Shown here in pieces: positions 43,977 to 55,350 of a stretch of 64,000 nucleotides of DNA; the first letter of the stretch is position 1, and each line of letters begins with the position of its first letter. This DNA is from Liolophura sinensis. Lineage: Eukaryota > Mollusca > Polyplacophora > Chitonida > Chitonidae. The stretch covers positions 10,589,385 to 10,653,384 of the forward strand of contig NC_088295.1 in NCBI RefSeq assembly GCF_032854445.1, written 5' to 3'. Both the position numbers and the translations under genes were made by a program. Below the pieces are notes generated by a model. The model was not told the origin of the DNA. It searched no databases and worked only from the letters and a program-made list of their open reading frames with translations.

Positions 43977-46900
43977 ACTTTTAACATGTTACATCAGAAT
44001 ATTTGCGGTCTTGGCGCTCATGGAGAGGAATTCAAGTGTTATATTCAAAATCTTAAGCCCGCTCCTCATGTTATATGTCTTCAAGAAACTTTTTTAAAGC
44101 CGCATATGGATTTTACTTACCCTGGGTATTTTATAGGTAGAATGGATAGGAATACAGACGGGAGAGGGGGCCTGGCCATGCTTCTAAAAGACGGCCTATC
44201 CTTTTCAGAACTAAAGTTACTTCCCTTTAACAGTATTGAGGCACAATGTTTTAATATTGCTACGAGGTCTGGTGCACCCACAAGTGTTGTTAATATATAC
44301 AATCCTTCTAGTCGTATTGATAGAAAAGATTTTGATACTCTTATGTCTTATATTAATAGCACTTATATATTGTGTGGGGATTTTAACGCTTACGGACCCT
44401 TATGGGGTAGCATTACAACGAATTTCAATGGAAGGGTAATGACTGCTCTAGTTAATGATTATGAAATGTGTGTTTTAAATGATGGGACGGGCACTCGTGT
44501 AGATCCTCATTCTGGTAATCTGTCTCACTTAGACCTTACTCTTTGCTCAGCAGATATAGGTCTGTCTTTTAATTGGTTCGTTGATACCATAAACCCTTGT
44601 CCTAGCGACCACTTACCAGTTCTAGTCACCTGTAATATAGACCACCATGTGAATCCTGTAGGCCAGCCTCCCAGATGGTGTGTGAAAAGGGCAAACTGGG
44701 ATGTATACAAAGAAGAATGTTTGAGGTCTTTTTCTCAGGATGTGTATAATAATGATGTTGATATTTTTGCAGATAATGTACTTAATGCCATTGATGTGGC
44801 TGCACAAAAATGCATTCCAAAATCCTCAGGTAAGGTGTCTAGTAAAATACCTGTTCCTTGGTGGAACGACGATTCTTCTAATGCTATAAAAAATCGGAAA
44901 CGTTTAAAAAATCGTGCAAAACGCACTCGCCTATACCAAGACATTGTTTTATTTAAACGAGCTAAAGCTGTAGCACAGCGGGTGATTAAAACAGCTCAGA
45001 GAGATCACTGGCGACAATACTGTTCGAATTTATCTGAAAATACAAATACCAAAGAAGTCTGGAATAAAATAAACTCGATTAAAGGTAAAAGAAAATCAAA
45101 TAACACCCCAACTATTGTTCATAATAATAGTAATTATGTTACTAATATTGACAAAGCCAATATTTTGGCAGACAGTTTCTCTTTCGTTTCCAGTTCAAAC
45201 AATTATTCTCCTGAGTTTATATCCCATAAGGAAAATATTGAAGAAATGCATCCTTTTAATAATATTCTTTTTGATGACATGCCAATTAACAATGATTTTT
45301 CTTTACTAGAATTAAAGCAGGCCTTATCCTCATGTTCGGATTCGTCACCGGGTGAGGATACTATTACGTACTCCATGTTGTACAATTTGCCATATCACTG
45401 TATGACTATATTACTATTGCTCTACAATGCCGTTTGGTCTAGTATGAAACTCCCGGCTAAATGGAAAACGGCAATTGTTGTGCCCGTTGCTAAACCAGGT
45501 AAGGATCCCTCATTCACATCTTCGTACAGGCCTATAGCCCTCACGTCCTGTCTCTGCAAGGTCATGGAGCGTATGATAAATTCTAGATTGATGTGGTTTT
45601 TGGAGAAACACAATATACTTAGTCCCAGTACAGAGCGGTTTTAGAAACAAACGTTGTGCTACTGACCATGTGGTTAATTTAGAAACCTCCATCAGACACT
45701 CTTTTAAATATAAAGATTATCTACTTGCCGTGTTTCTCGATATAGAAAAAGCGTACGATATGGTTTGGAGGACTGGGGTGTTAATTAAGCTGCGTAATAT
45801 TGGCATTGGTGGGAAAATGTTGGGTTTTTTAAAAGATTTCCTGTCCGGACGTTTTATTAAAGTTCGAGTGGGACAGAGTTATTCTCGCATGGTTCCGGTG
45901 GAGAATGGGGTTCCCCAGGGAAGTATCTTATCTCCCACTTTATTTAACGTAGCCATAAATGACTTACCCAATGCCATATTCCCTAAATTAAATTGCACGC
46001 TTTTCGCTGATGATAAATCCATGTGGTTTTGCTCTAGGTCCCTTGCCTCTTGTGTCAAGCATATTCAGCAAGGTCTAGATGATATAATGAAATGGAGCCG
46101 GGACTGGGGGTTTAAGTTTTCTTCTGTTAAAACAGAAGCTGTTGTGTTTACACGGCGCCATACTGGTAATGTTTGTCTAACCCTTAATAACTCGACGATC
46201 AAAATCTCCTCTTCTTTTAAGTATCTCGGGGTTATATTCGATAATAGGCTTACTTGGGGTAGACATATTGACTATTTGATAGCAAGATGTGATAAAGTTC
46301 TAAATTTAATGAGGTGTGTATCGGGCAAATCTTGGGGGGCTGAGAAAAAATCATTACTACTGCTTTATCGCTCTCTCATCCGTACCAAACTTGATTATTG
46401 TTGTGAAGCCTATGATTCTGCTTGCATTACGCTTAAAGAAAAATTAGATTCTGTTCAGTGCGCAGCGCTGCGGATATGTACAGGAGGCATGCGCACCACA
46501 CCACTTAACGTTCTGCAGGTATTCTGTAACGAATGGCCATTGTCTATCCGTCGGCGCCTGCGCACCCTCAAGTTCTTTTTCAGGCTCAAATGTTCGGTTA
46601 ATAATGCTTCGTCTCGTTTGCTCGAACCTTCCTTTTATGACAACTTGCATGACTTAAATAGTTATGCTGGGTTACCATTTAGTTTGAGATCAAAGAACAT
46701 ATCTTCGTCTTTAGATTGTGATAATGTTGCTTTGCAGTCACCCCGTGTTCCTGATTTCCCCACATGGAATCTAGAACCTCCCTATATTTCGACTACTCTG
46801 AACGATGATAGAAAAAAATCTGATAATCCGAATGTTTCCTTACTATGTGCTACGGAATATATACATACAAGCCTATCCCAGTACTTGCAGGTATACACTG

Positions 46901-47745
46901 ACGCCTCCAAGTGTCCAGACAGCAACAGAGTTGGTGCAGCTTTTTGTGTTCCGGAGTTAAAATATTCCAAATCCTTTAGATTATCCAATTTTGTCTCAGT
47001 ATTTACAGCAGAACTTACAGCTATCATCTGTGCTCTTCAGTTTCTCCTCGACCTAAAACCTTCCAGGGCTGTTATATTTACCGATTCTTTATCTTCCTTG
47101 CAGGCCATGTCAAATTATGTCTGGTATAATTCTTCATCACTTGTGTTTGAAATACTACATTTATGCACCACTCTTCGTTACCAGGGCGTCTCTGTGAGTT
47201 TTAACTGGGTACCAGCTCATGTCGGTATTGTGGGGAACGAAATGGCAGACTCCCTAGCGAAGAGAGCTTTATCCTTTTTAGATATATCCATACACGTGCC
47301 CTTAAACATTAATGAAATTATGAGTCATGTCGCACCAAAATTTGTGGATATTTGGCAGCGGCAGTGGGATGAAGCTAATAAGGGGAGGTTTTTTCACGAG
47401 TATAATCGTTCTGTCTTGTTAAATTCGCCAATATCATTACGTTCCCGACGAGATGAAGCGCTAGTTTTCCGCCTTATTTCTGGACATGTACCTACAAATA
47501 CCTATTTATTCAGAATGAATCTGCACCCATCTGGGTTATGTGACATATGCCTAGTTAACGATGATATCGCTCATCTCTTATTTACGTGTACCCGGCACTC
47601 TAACGCTCGCCGTGTTCTTTACCGGGACTTACGCTCCATTGGCCTTCGGCATTTTACGTTAGCATCTGTTTTAAATCCTAAAGCCAACCGAAATAAGACT
47701 TTCCAGGCCCTGGCCAATTTTCTTAGCAGATGTCGTCGTTTTTAA
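43977..47745 (+). pseudogene. LINE ORF2 (EN-RT-RNase H), one frameshift
   Basis: From MTFNMLHQNICGLGAHG. The APE endonuclease runs to about 44640 (ICLQETFLKP, GDFNAYGPLWGS, SDHLPVLV). The reverse transcriptase follows (PVAKPGKDPSFTSSYRPIAL, AVFLDIEKAYDMVWRTG, VPQGSILSPTLF, FADD at about 46010). RNase H is at about 46890-47270 (YTDASK, FTAELTAIICAL, FTDSLSSLQAM, WVPAHVGIVGNEMADSLAKR). A CCHC motif CDICLVNDDIAHLLFTC sits near the end. Frames change at about 45623-45628, where one extra base gives a premature stop at 45642-45644; the second frame then runs to 47745. Roughly 1255 codons in all, a normal length. Confidence 0.9.
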
Positions 47746-48367
47746 TAATCCGTTTTTTTGTTTTTGTTTTTTTTTTAATGTTAACATGGTTGGATCGGCC
47801 TATCTGTTGCTTTTAAAGTGGTTGTTGTCGTTTTTTCTACCCGAACAGAACTGATATGAGCTGACGCTTCTACTGTTTTTTTTTTGTCCAGGTATTGTGT
47901 ATGTATACTGTTCAGCTCTTCCTGTACTACACTCTGTGTTCCGTATATGCTATAACATCTTGAGTTTTCTAACGCCCACCTTTCCCAAAATCTCTCTTTA
48001 ACCCATGTACCTGCCCATCTTGTGCTGTAAATATGGATTGTACATTAAGAAACGGTCATCATAGTGAATAATGACCCTCTGCAAACACTTTTTTTTTCTT
48101 CTTTTAGTCATCAAGCCCAAAATTCGTCGGCTATAATGCTACAATGTCCATAGCACTAGTATTGAAACTTCTTCTTCTTGTCCTAAATAATATACTCTTC
48201 CTTTATATACTATCCAGCTTAAAAGCATTTTCAATGACGCCAAGTTTTGGCGCGCATCGGCCCTTTGGGCCGGAAAAGCGCCAGTGCAAATCAACCCACC
48301 CCCCCCCCCTTTCACAAAGGTCCGCAGACTAATAGTACATGAAGACGTTAAATAGTCATACATAACA

Positions 48368-48379
48368 CCCCCACCCTTC
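48368..48379 (-). other. Polypurine tract of the LTR element
   Basis: Read on the minus strand it is GAAGGGTGGGGG directly before the LTR terminus TGTTATG, the usual place for plus-strand priming in this group. Confidence 0.7.
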
Positions 48380-48481
48380 AGGGAAAGAAAGTTTTGCATA
48401 AAACTTTCTTTAACATATTCATAATTATGAATAATAATAACGTTTACCACAGTCTTTAAAAACAAAGCTGCAGAAAACCAA

Positions 48482-48958
48482 CTAGACACGTGACAAACAA
48501 TCAGCAATCACATTATCTTTCCCTTTTATGTGTCTAATCTCTAGATTAAATTCTTGCAAAAGCAAACTCCACCGTAACAATCTTCGGTTTTTACCTTTTA
48601 GTTTGTGCAAGAAGGTTAAGGGATTGTGATCTGTATACACAACAATGGGGTAACTTGACGAAGTCACGTATACTTCAAAATGCTGTAATGCTAGAATCAA
48701 GGACAGACACTCCTTTTCTATTGTCGAATAATTTCTCTGGTACTTGTCAAATTTGCGAGAAAAAAAACATACAGGGTGATCAACGTGATCTGTTTCATTT
48801 TCTTGTAACAAAACTGCCCCAGCAGATATATCACTAGCATCAACAGCTAGCTTAAATGGTAAATTAAAATCAGGTGCTACAAGTATGGGGCCGCTGCTTA
48901 GCATGGCCTTTAATCTATCAAAAGATCTGACATTCAATGGACCACAAGAATTTAGCAC
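48482..48958 (-). pseudogene. Fossil RNase H region of the LTR element
   Basis: RNase H-type blocks are visible: LAVDASDISAGAVLLQ, PVCFFSRKFDKYQRNYSTIE, VVYTDHNPLTFL and HIKGKDNVIADCLSRV. It lies downstream of the integrase in the element's reading direction. A broken fossil part. Confidence 0.85.
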
Positions 48959-49014
48959 CTTTCTTTAACAGCTGAGTTAGTGGCTCACTAACAAATGAAA
49001 AGTTCCTACAGAAC

Positions 49015-51840
49015 TTACGATAATAACCTGCCATGACCAAAAAACGCTTTAATTCTCTTACAACTTGGCACTGGAAAACAAGAGATAGCAACTCCACTAG
49101 GATTTACAACATTGAGATCAGTGCTATCTCTGTCTACATATGGCTTTAACATGTTAATGTGACAAAGTTGTCTAGATTTACGCCGATCAGGAGTGAAAAT
49201 AATATAATTAAGATCACTTAGCCTCTTGTCTACTACATAAGGTCCAAAATAACGAGCTTCAAGTGGCTTACCACTAACTGGAAGTAAGGCCAGTACTTTC
49301 TGACCAACTTCAAATCTGCGTCTTACTGTCTCTTTGTCATACTTAGTTTTCATACTCTTCTGAGAAGCTGTAAGATTCTCTCTGGCTAATTCACATACTC
49401 TGTTGAGCTTAGTACGAAAACTTGACACATATTGTAATAGGTTAACATTGTCACTATCACCAGACACAAACTTTTCCTTGAACAACTGTAGTGGACCACG
49501 CACAGTATGGCCAAACACAAGCTCAAATGGACTAAATCCAAGTGACTCTTGTACAGACTCTCTTACAGCAAACATTAACAAAGGTACACCCTCGTCCCAA
49601 TCTTTCCCTGTCTCAAAGCAGTAAGTTCTTATCATACTTTTCAGTGTCTGATGGAATCTCTCTAGTGCTCCTTGACTTTGTGGGTGATAAGCTGAGGATT
49701 TATACTGGCTAATACCTAGCTCATGCATAACTTGTTGGAACACACCAGACATGAAATTTGAACCCTGGTCTGACTGTACTGACTTAGGCAGACCAAACAT
49801 GGTGAAGAACTTAACTAAAGCCTTAATTACAGTCTTGGCAGTAATATTCCATAATGGAATTGCCTCAGGGAAACGAGTTGAAGTACACATTATAGTTAAC
49901 ATATACTGATTTCCAGACTTTGTCTTAGGTAGCGGACCAACACAATCTATTAAGATTCTACTGAATGGCTCACCAATTGCAGGAATAGGCCTCAAGGCTG
50001 CCTTGGGGATTGTCTGGTTAGGTTTCCCCACTAACTGACATGCATGACAAGACCTGCAAAATTCAGTAACATCTTTCCTTATTCCTGGCCAATAAAATTG
50101 ACTGAGAATCTTATGATAGGTCTTATTAACACCTAAATGACCTGCTAACGGCGTTTCATGCGCTATGGTCAGTATGTCTTTACGATAAGACTTGGGCACA
50201 ACTACGTGATGCTTAATTGCCCATTCATCCTCCAACGAAACATCGGGAGGCCTCCACTGCCGCATCAATATGCCAGACTTGACATAGTAGTAGCATGGGT
50301 CAGGTAAAGATTCACCATCTTTAGCTGCATCATTAAACAAGCAAGAAATACTTGGATCACTGTGTTGTTCAGCAATCAACTCAGTCCTACAAAATGGCTG
50401 ATCACCACCAACAAAATTGGTATCTACTTCCTGCTGGCTGTCTAATTTGGAAGAATCTCCATCGAACATGTTGTTGAGAAAAGTCTCGCTCAAATCAACA
50501 GTACTACCCTGATCTGTACTGACTTTTCTAGACATAGCTCTTGTAACAACACAGGACGGATATAAACCCGCTATCTCGCTTTCAACTGGCTCTGTGACTG
50601 AATTCAGAGAAGGCTTATCAACCATTAAGGGATCAACAGTAACCTTATCATGTGCTAAGTCATTTCCCAACAACAAATGAATACCCTCAAAAGGTAATGA
50701 AGGCTTAATGCCTACCCTGACAGGTCCAGATATCAAATCTGATGACAAATAAATATCATGAAGGGGAACACTGACAAAGTCACTAGACTCTACACCTCTA
50801 ATAAGGGCACGAACCCCAGAGTATGACTCTTCAGAAAAGGGCAGAGTATTCATCAACAACAGAGACTGAGATGCCCCAGTATCCCTTAATATCTTTATAG
50901 GGGTAGCACAAGACATGTCGCTTCTAAGCGACACTGAACCAGTATTGATAAACGGAGCGAAGCTATCCATAGAGCATTTGGGAATCTTATCCAATCCCAT
51001 ATCAGCTAACTCAGATCTGCTTTTAACTGCTGATGTAACTTCTGGCAATGTTTTGTGCATTGCAACACAAAGACCTGTGGGCTTAGACTCATTCTGAGCT
51101 TCCCGTATCCTTTTCAACTTGTAACATTCACTCATCACGTGACCTACCCGCTTGCAAAAATTACAAGTGACCCTATTTCGAGGACTACCAATCCAATCTG
51201 AACTACGTGAACCATGAGCTGTAGAACCATTGGACCCTGGTGTAGAACTCCTCTGTGTAGAGCTACCTCTACCTGCTGCATGTGACTGGGTATTTCTACG
51301 TGTAAATGAATTAAATGGCTTACCCGTGTATGTAACCTTATGTGTCAAGGAATAATCATCAGCTAAACTGGCTGCCTCTTCAAGTGTACTCGCCTTCTGC
51401 TCATCAACGAACACCTTCACATCATTATGAATACAACGCTTGAACTCTTCTATCAGCACAAGCTGACGCAAATTTTCAAAATCCTTGCCTATTTTCTTGG
51501 CTATACACCAGCGATCAAACAACTGCTCCTTAGCTCGACCAAACTCAACGTATGTCTGATCTCTACCTTTCTCACAGTTACGAAATTTCTGGCGGTAAGC
51601 TTCAGGCACCAATTCATAACCCTTCAAAATTACCTCTTTCACATAGTCATAATTGGAAGCATTCTCTACACTTAACTGAGTGTAAATTTCCCTGGCCTTT
51701 CCAATTAGCACACTCTGTAATAACATAGTCCAGAACTCTTTAGGCCACTTCAAGCTATTTGCAATTTTCTCAAAATGCAGATAATACTTATCCACCTCTT
51801 TTTCCTGAAAGGATGGAACTAACCGAATGTATTTGGTCAC
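49015..51840 (-). pseudogene. Fossil gag-protease-integrase frame of the LTR element
   Basis: One long open frame of 941 codons. In order it shows a gag capsid-like region (about residues 1-170), a CCHC knuckle CNFCKRVGHVMSEC (near 230), an aspartic protease active site LRDTGASQSLL (near 320), and an integrase from about 565: a zinc-binding H..H..C..C part (HLGVNKTYHKI, CRSCHACQ), a core with IDCVGPLP, SDQGSNFMS and HPQSQGALERFH, and a C-terminal part ending HINMLKPYV. It is part of a broken retroelement, not a host gene. Confidence 0.9.
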
Positions 51841-51894
51841 ATCAAATCCTGTACCCTGTCTACCGGAAGGAGACGGTTTCTCTCACCTCTCTCA

Positions 51895-52046
51895 ACAGCC
51901 AATGAACAGCCAGTTAAATAAACAGAGCATTGAACACGGTGCTTTCCATCAGGTCCGCGCTGTACATATATAACAGGCCCTGTTATGCTTTCACAAAGGT
52001 CCGCAGACTAATAGTACATGAAGACGTTAAATAGTCATACATAACA
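51895..52046 (-). repeat. Right (5') LTR, recognised portion
   Basis: Matches the left LTR from AACAGCCAATGAACAGCC to the terminal CATAACA. It contains TATATATG on the minus strand, a possible promoter TATA box. Confidence 0.75.
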
Positions 52047-52050
52047 GTAT

Positions 52051-53420
52051 TATATGCGGAGAAAGGATTTACAGCCACGCACCACGACTCGGATTGTTGA
52101 TATAGATTAATACCAGTAGATCGAGTATTGCCCCTTGAGGCATGGGATTCACATTCCGTGCTGTACCATTGAGTGAGTGCTTGGGGTTTAATGTCGTGCT
52201 CAACAATTTTTCAGTCATATGACGACGAAGGAATCCTTAGTGTGTATGTGATGTGCCTTCTTGTCGCAAGACGGATTTCCACCGCTCTTTTATCTAGTGC
52301 TGCTTCACTGAGACGACATACCGAAGGTAAGTAAGCGGCCCCGCCCTAGCCATTATACTGATACGGGTCAACCAGTCGTTGCCTTATTCCCTTCATGCTG
52401 AACGCCAAGCGAGGAACTGTACCACTGAATTACAGACTGAAATCATCAAGAGTGGTAACTACTGAACTACTGATTTGTAGCACTACGAAACCGCAATGAT
52501 CTGATATCTAGGGGTTTCTGTAAAACATTTTGTCAGCTTTACCAAACGGGTTTTGGATTACCTTCAAATTCGCCATTACACAGTAAAATTTTTCAAATTT
52601 ACCCTAGTTGGGTAAATATAAAAAATATTCATTTTCATCTTTTTTTTTGACTTCTTCACACAGTAAAACAATAAGTGGAAGAATCGTGTATGAAGTGGGT
52701 CTAGCAAAGTCACGATTCTCCGTCATATGCGGAGACAAGATTCACAGCCACGCACAAGCGACAAATGGTAACAGCGACTGTTTGGCTGGTGGGTTGAATT
52801 TTTAACATTTTATCTGTAAACACGGATCATTCATTTTACAATGAGCCTGCGTGTAAGGCGGAATTTTCTTTTGAAGGTATAGGTATAGCGAACCTGTGCT
52901 TATTTTATTTGACAACAAAAACAGCCTGTTTAATTTGTTTATCAAATATAAGAATTTTCAGGTCATCGAACAGACTCGTGTTCACATGTCAGTCGTATAA
53001 TTTTGAATTACATTCACGTTGAGAAGCCGAATTTCACTTTAGTTGAACTGTATCCGCAACAAATCCATCTTATGTGACATGGTGTCAAATAACACGGTTG
53101 GGCCACAATGCCAGAACAGTGTACGTGTGTCATCGACAGTTAGGTAAGACTATGTACTCAGATCGTTGATACAGATTACTAACAGTGGATCGAGGTTTGC
53201 CCCTTTTCGGTACACCATGAAGCATTGGATTTAGGTTCGGTGCTATATCATTAAATCGCAGACTGAAATCGTCAAGAGTGGTAACTACTAAACCAGTGGT
53301 TAATAACACCACGAAACCTACGTATCTGAAACATTTTGTTAGCTTTACCAACGGGCTTTGGATTACCTTCAAATTCGCCATCACATTGTAACATTTTTCC
53401 AACCTTTACTTAGTCAAGAT
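52051..53420. repeat. Repeat block with internal duplication
   Basis: 52051-52600 aligns with 53140-53400 (ACTGAAATC.TCAAGAGTGG, AAACATTTTGT.AGCTTTACC, GGATTACCTTCAAATTCGCC). 52608-52770 carries an uninterrupted version of the sequence split around the LTR element. No coding evidence. Confidence 0.7.
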
Positions 53421-53819
53421 TTTACTCAGAAGTCGAAAGTAGTTCCTTCAACCCCAAGTTGCAGACCTCAAACCTGGTGTTGGGGAGTGACGTGTCAGCC
53501 ATAGAAACAGAAAACTGATTTAGTGTGAGTTGAATGCATTTACACATATGGTCTGAGTAACTCTTCGACCTAATTCACTACAAACTTGTGAGAAATTTAT
53601 CAAAATGTTATTCTCGAGGATTTTAACATCCATTGTTTTATGCTTTTATTTCAGACTGTTAATATAATCGTTTAATAAACTACTGCTTATGCTATCTTTG
53701 ATATTCTGTAAATTTAACTAGTCATCTTACAAGAACTATATCATATCTCACACAAAACAAAGACCCCCTGTTACTTTTTTGCAAACATGCGAAGTTTGTC
53801 TCCTGACTCATCTCTGATT

Positions 53820-53950
53820 TCAAATTATCAAAGCCTGAAGTGTGAAAAAAGGAAATATGCAGAGGACAATAGCTGCGTGAATAATCAGGTAAAAGTTGAA
53901 TACACTCATGATGAAGTACATGTCAAAACTGGGCTAATATCATATTGCTA
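53820..53950. repeat. Unexpanded paralogue of the 33-kb satellite seed
   Basis: AAGCCTGAAGTGTGAAAAAAG, then GATGAAGTACATGTCAAAAC, then TGGGCTAATATCATATTGC parallel 33370-33490, but the satellite unit is present once. Confidence 0.65.
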
Positions 53951-54333
53951 ATAACTGCTGTGGCCTGTCTCCAGAATTACAAGGCCGTCGTTTTCTTCAG
54001 GCAATAAAAAGGACTTAGTTTTAAGTTTGACACACATAATTTTGACTTGTGCTATTATTTCTAAACTTTGGTTTTAACTTAAAAGGAGAAGAAAACATAA
54101 AAACAATTCCAAAATCACATAAAAAAGCGTCAAAAGTTCTATGTAAATATGGCTTTTAGTATTTTTACGATTTTTTATTTCAGGAGAAAAAGGTATTTGA
54201 AAATATTTGTGTGGTGTGTATTTGCGACCAAGTTTTGGTATATATATATGTCGTCTTTGCGTAATAATGCTCTAAATAAGGATGTGATGCATGTCTAATG
54301 AATTTGATTTGAATATAAATTTGTTGTTTATAT
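53951..54333. other. Spacer, nothing recognised
   Basis: AT-rich, no gene or known repeat. Confidence 0.5.
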
Positions 54334-54337
54334 CCAA

Positions 54338-55083
54338 TGTTACGACCCAAACTGTCTGTATTATAAAGAGATGGCTTGTTCGAAATACACGACAGTTTAG
54401 CCGCACAAAAAAGTAACCAAAACCAGCAGATTTTATTTTTCAACAATTTATAAAGTTTAACAAGACCAGATAACAAAACTTATACAAATACTAAAGTACT
54501 TAAGTTTAATAAGAAAGGATAGCAGTATCTATACAAATACTAAAGTACTTACATGTACAACGGTGTCAAGTCCAAACGGATGCATATACCCCACATTGCT
54601 TAAAAATGCAATATTCACAAGAGGGAATGTCCACAGTATAACTGAGTGTATGACGAAATATACACAAAATTCCACAGACAGGATCCGTGTACTAATAAGC
54701 ACTGGGTACACAAGAGCACAAATTAAACATACAAGTTCAGACTGAACAAGTGCTCGGTGGAGATATGATATAACAAAGCCAGAGGCTATAAAGACACCAA
54801 AATTCAGCACAAAAGGCCTACTAAAGTAACACACAGCGAAATCATCCAAAACTCTCAATAATTCTCCTTTCTTCCCTTTTGACCTGCTTTCATAAGTCTT
54901 ATATAGACTGGTGGAATTGTCTAGGATAAGAAAATTGTTGAACACTTGTTGTAAACAAACAGGCCCCGAACTGAGGGTATTCTGGAACATTCTAAGGCAG
55001 AGGCAGACAGCAGGCCCTGAACTCAGCATATGTAAACAGTGGCAAGCTAAATTTAGAAGCTGACGGCAGTTGTTCACATAACA
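54338..55083. mobile_element. Fossil solo LTR, copy 2
   Basis: Starts TGTTACGACCCAAACTG, ends CATAACA and is flanked by CCAA at 54334-54337 and 55084-55087. It aligns with 12428-13124. The ends resemble those of the 41-kb element, so a related Ty3/gypsy family is likely. Solo LTRs arise by recombination between the two LTRs. Confidence 0.82.
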
Positions 55084-55131
55084 CCAAACACATACATTTA
55101 ATCTGATAATATTTATGGCTATTTTAAAAAA

Positions 55132-55350
55132 AGGGGCCTCAGTGGCCGAGGTGGTTAGTACGCCAGCGCGGCGCAATGACCCAGGAGCACACGGTCGCCG
55201 TGATCAGCTCATGTTGGCTTCCTCTCCAGCCTGACGTGGGAAGGTCCGAAAGCAACCTGCGGGTGGTCGTGGGTTTTCACCGGGGCTCTGCCCGTTTTCC
55301 TCTGACCATACTGCTGGAAGCCGTCGTATTCAATGTAAGGAATATTCTTA
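55132..55350 (+). mobile_element. SINE copy with full tRNA-like head
   Basis: GGGGCCTCAGTGGCCGAGGT, then GGTTAGTACGCCAGCGCGGC, then GGCTTCCTCTCCAGCCTGAC, then GGTCGTGGGTTTTCACCGGG, with a diverged 3' end. Confidence 0.85.

Larger units (their letters stand above)
42290..48309 (+). mobile_element. Nearly complete RNase H-bearing LINE (I/Nimb-like)
   Basis: A plus-strand non-LTR element inside the left LTR of the fossil retroelement. A probable 5' UTR (about 42500-42693) precedes ORF1 with zinc knuckles and ORF2 with endonuclease, reverse transcriptase, RNase H and a terminal CCHC motif. RNase H after the reverse transcriptase places it in the I group in the broad sense (I, Nimb, Ingi and relatives). 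A 3' UTR with T-rich runs follows to about 48300. Outer limits rest on where LTR sequence stops and resumes; no clean target duplication was found. Confidence 0.85.
41393..48367 (-). repeat. Left (3') LTR, split by a LINE insertion
   Basis: LTR sequence is seen at 41393-42290 and again at about 48310-48367, ending CATAACA. The piece between is the plus-strand LINE. Shared sequence with the right LTR includes GCCAATGAACAGCCAGTTAA and TTTCACAAAGGTCCGCAGAC. Confidence 0.8.
41393..52046 (-). mobile_element. Fossil Ty3/gypsy-type LTR retroelement with nested LINE
   Basis: Bounded by TGTTACGG on the left and CATAACA on the right, with GTAT directly repeated at 41389-41392 and 52047-52050. Parts recognised on the minus strand: an LTR on each side, a long gag-protease-integrase frame, an RNase H-like stretch, and a purine-rich tract just inside the left (3') LTR. 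The left LTR holds a plus-strand LINE. The element is broken: the set of parts is incomplete and there are several breaks. The long open gag-integrase frame suggests a fairly young fossil. Confidence 0.85.

Noticed and set aside
12428-55083. The two similar LTRs as the two ends of one giant element
   Set aside because: Each has its own flanking 4-bp duplication (CTAA and CCAA), and host genes lie between, so they are independent solo LTRs.
54529-55176. 215-codon minus-strand open frame
   Set aside because: It lies within and just beyond a solo LTR; a related frame in the other LTR copy reflects shared repeat sequence, and no known domain was seen.
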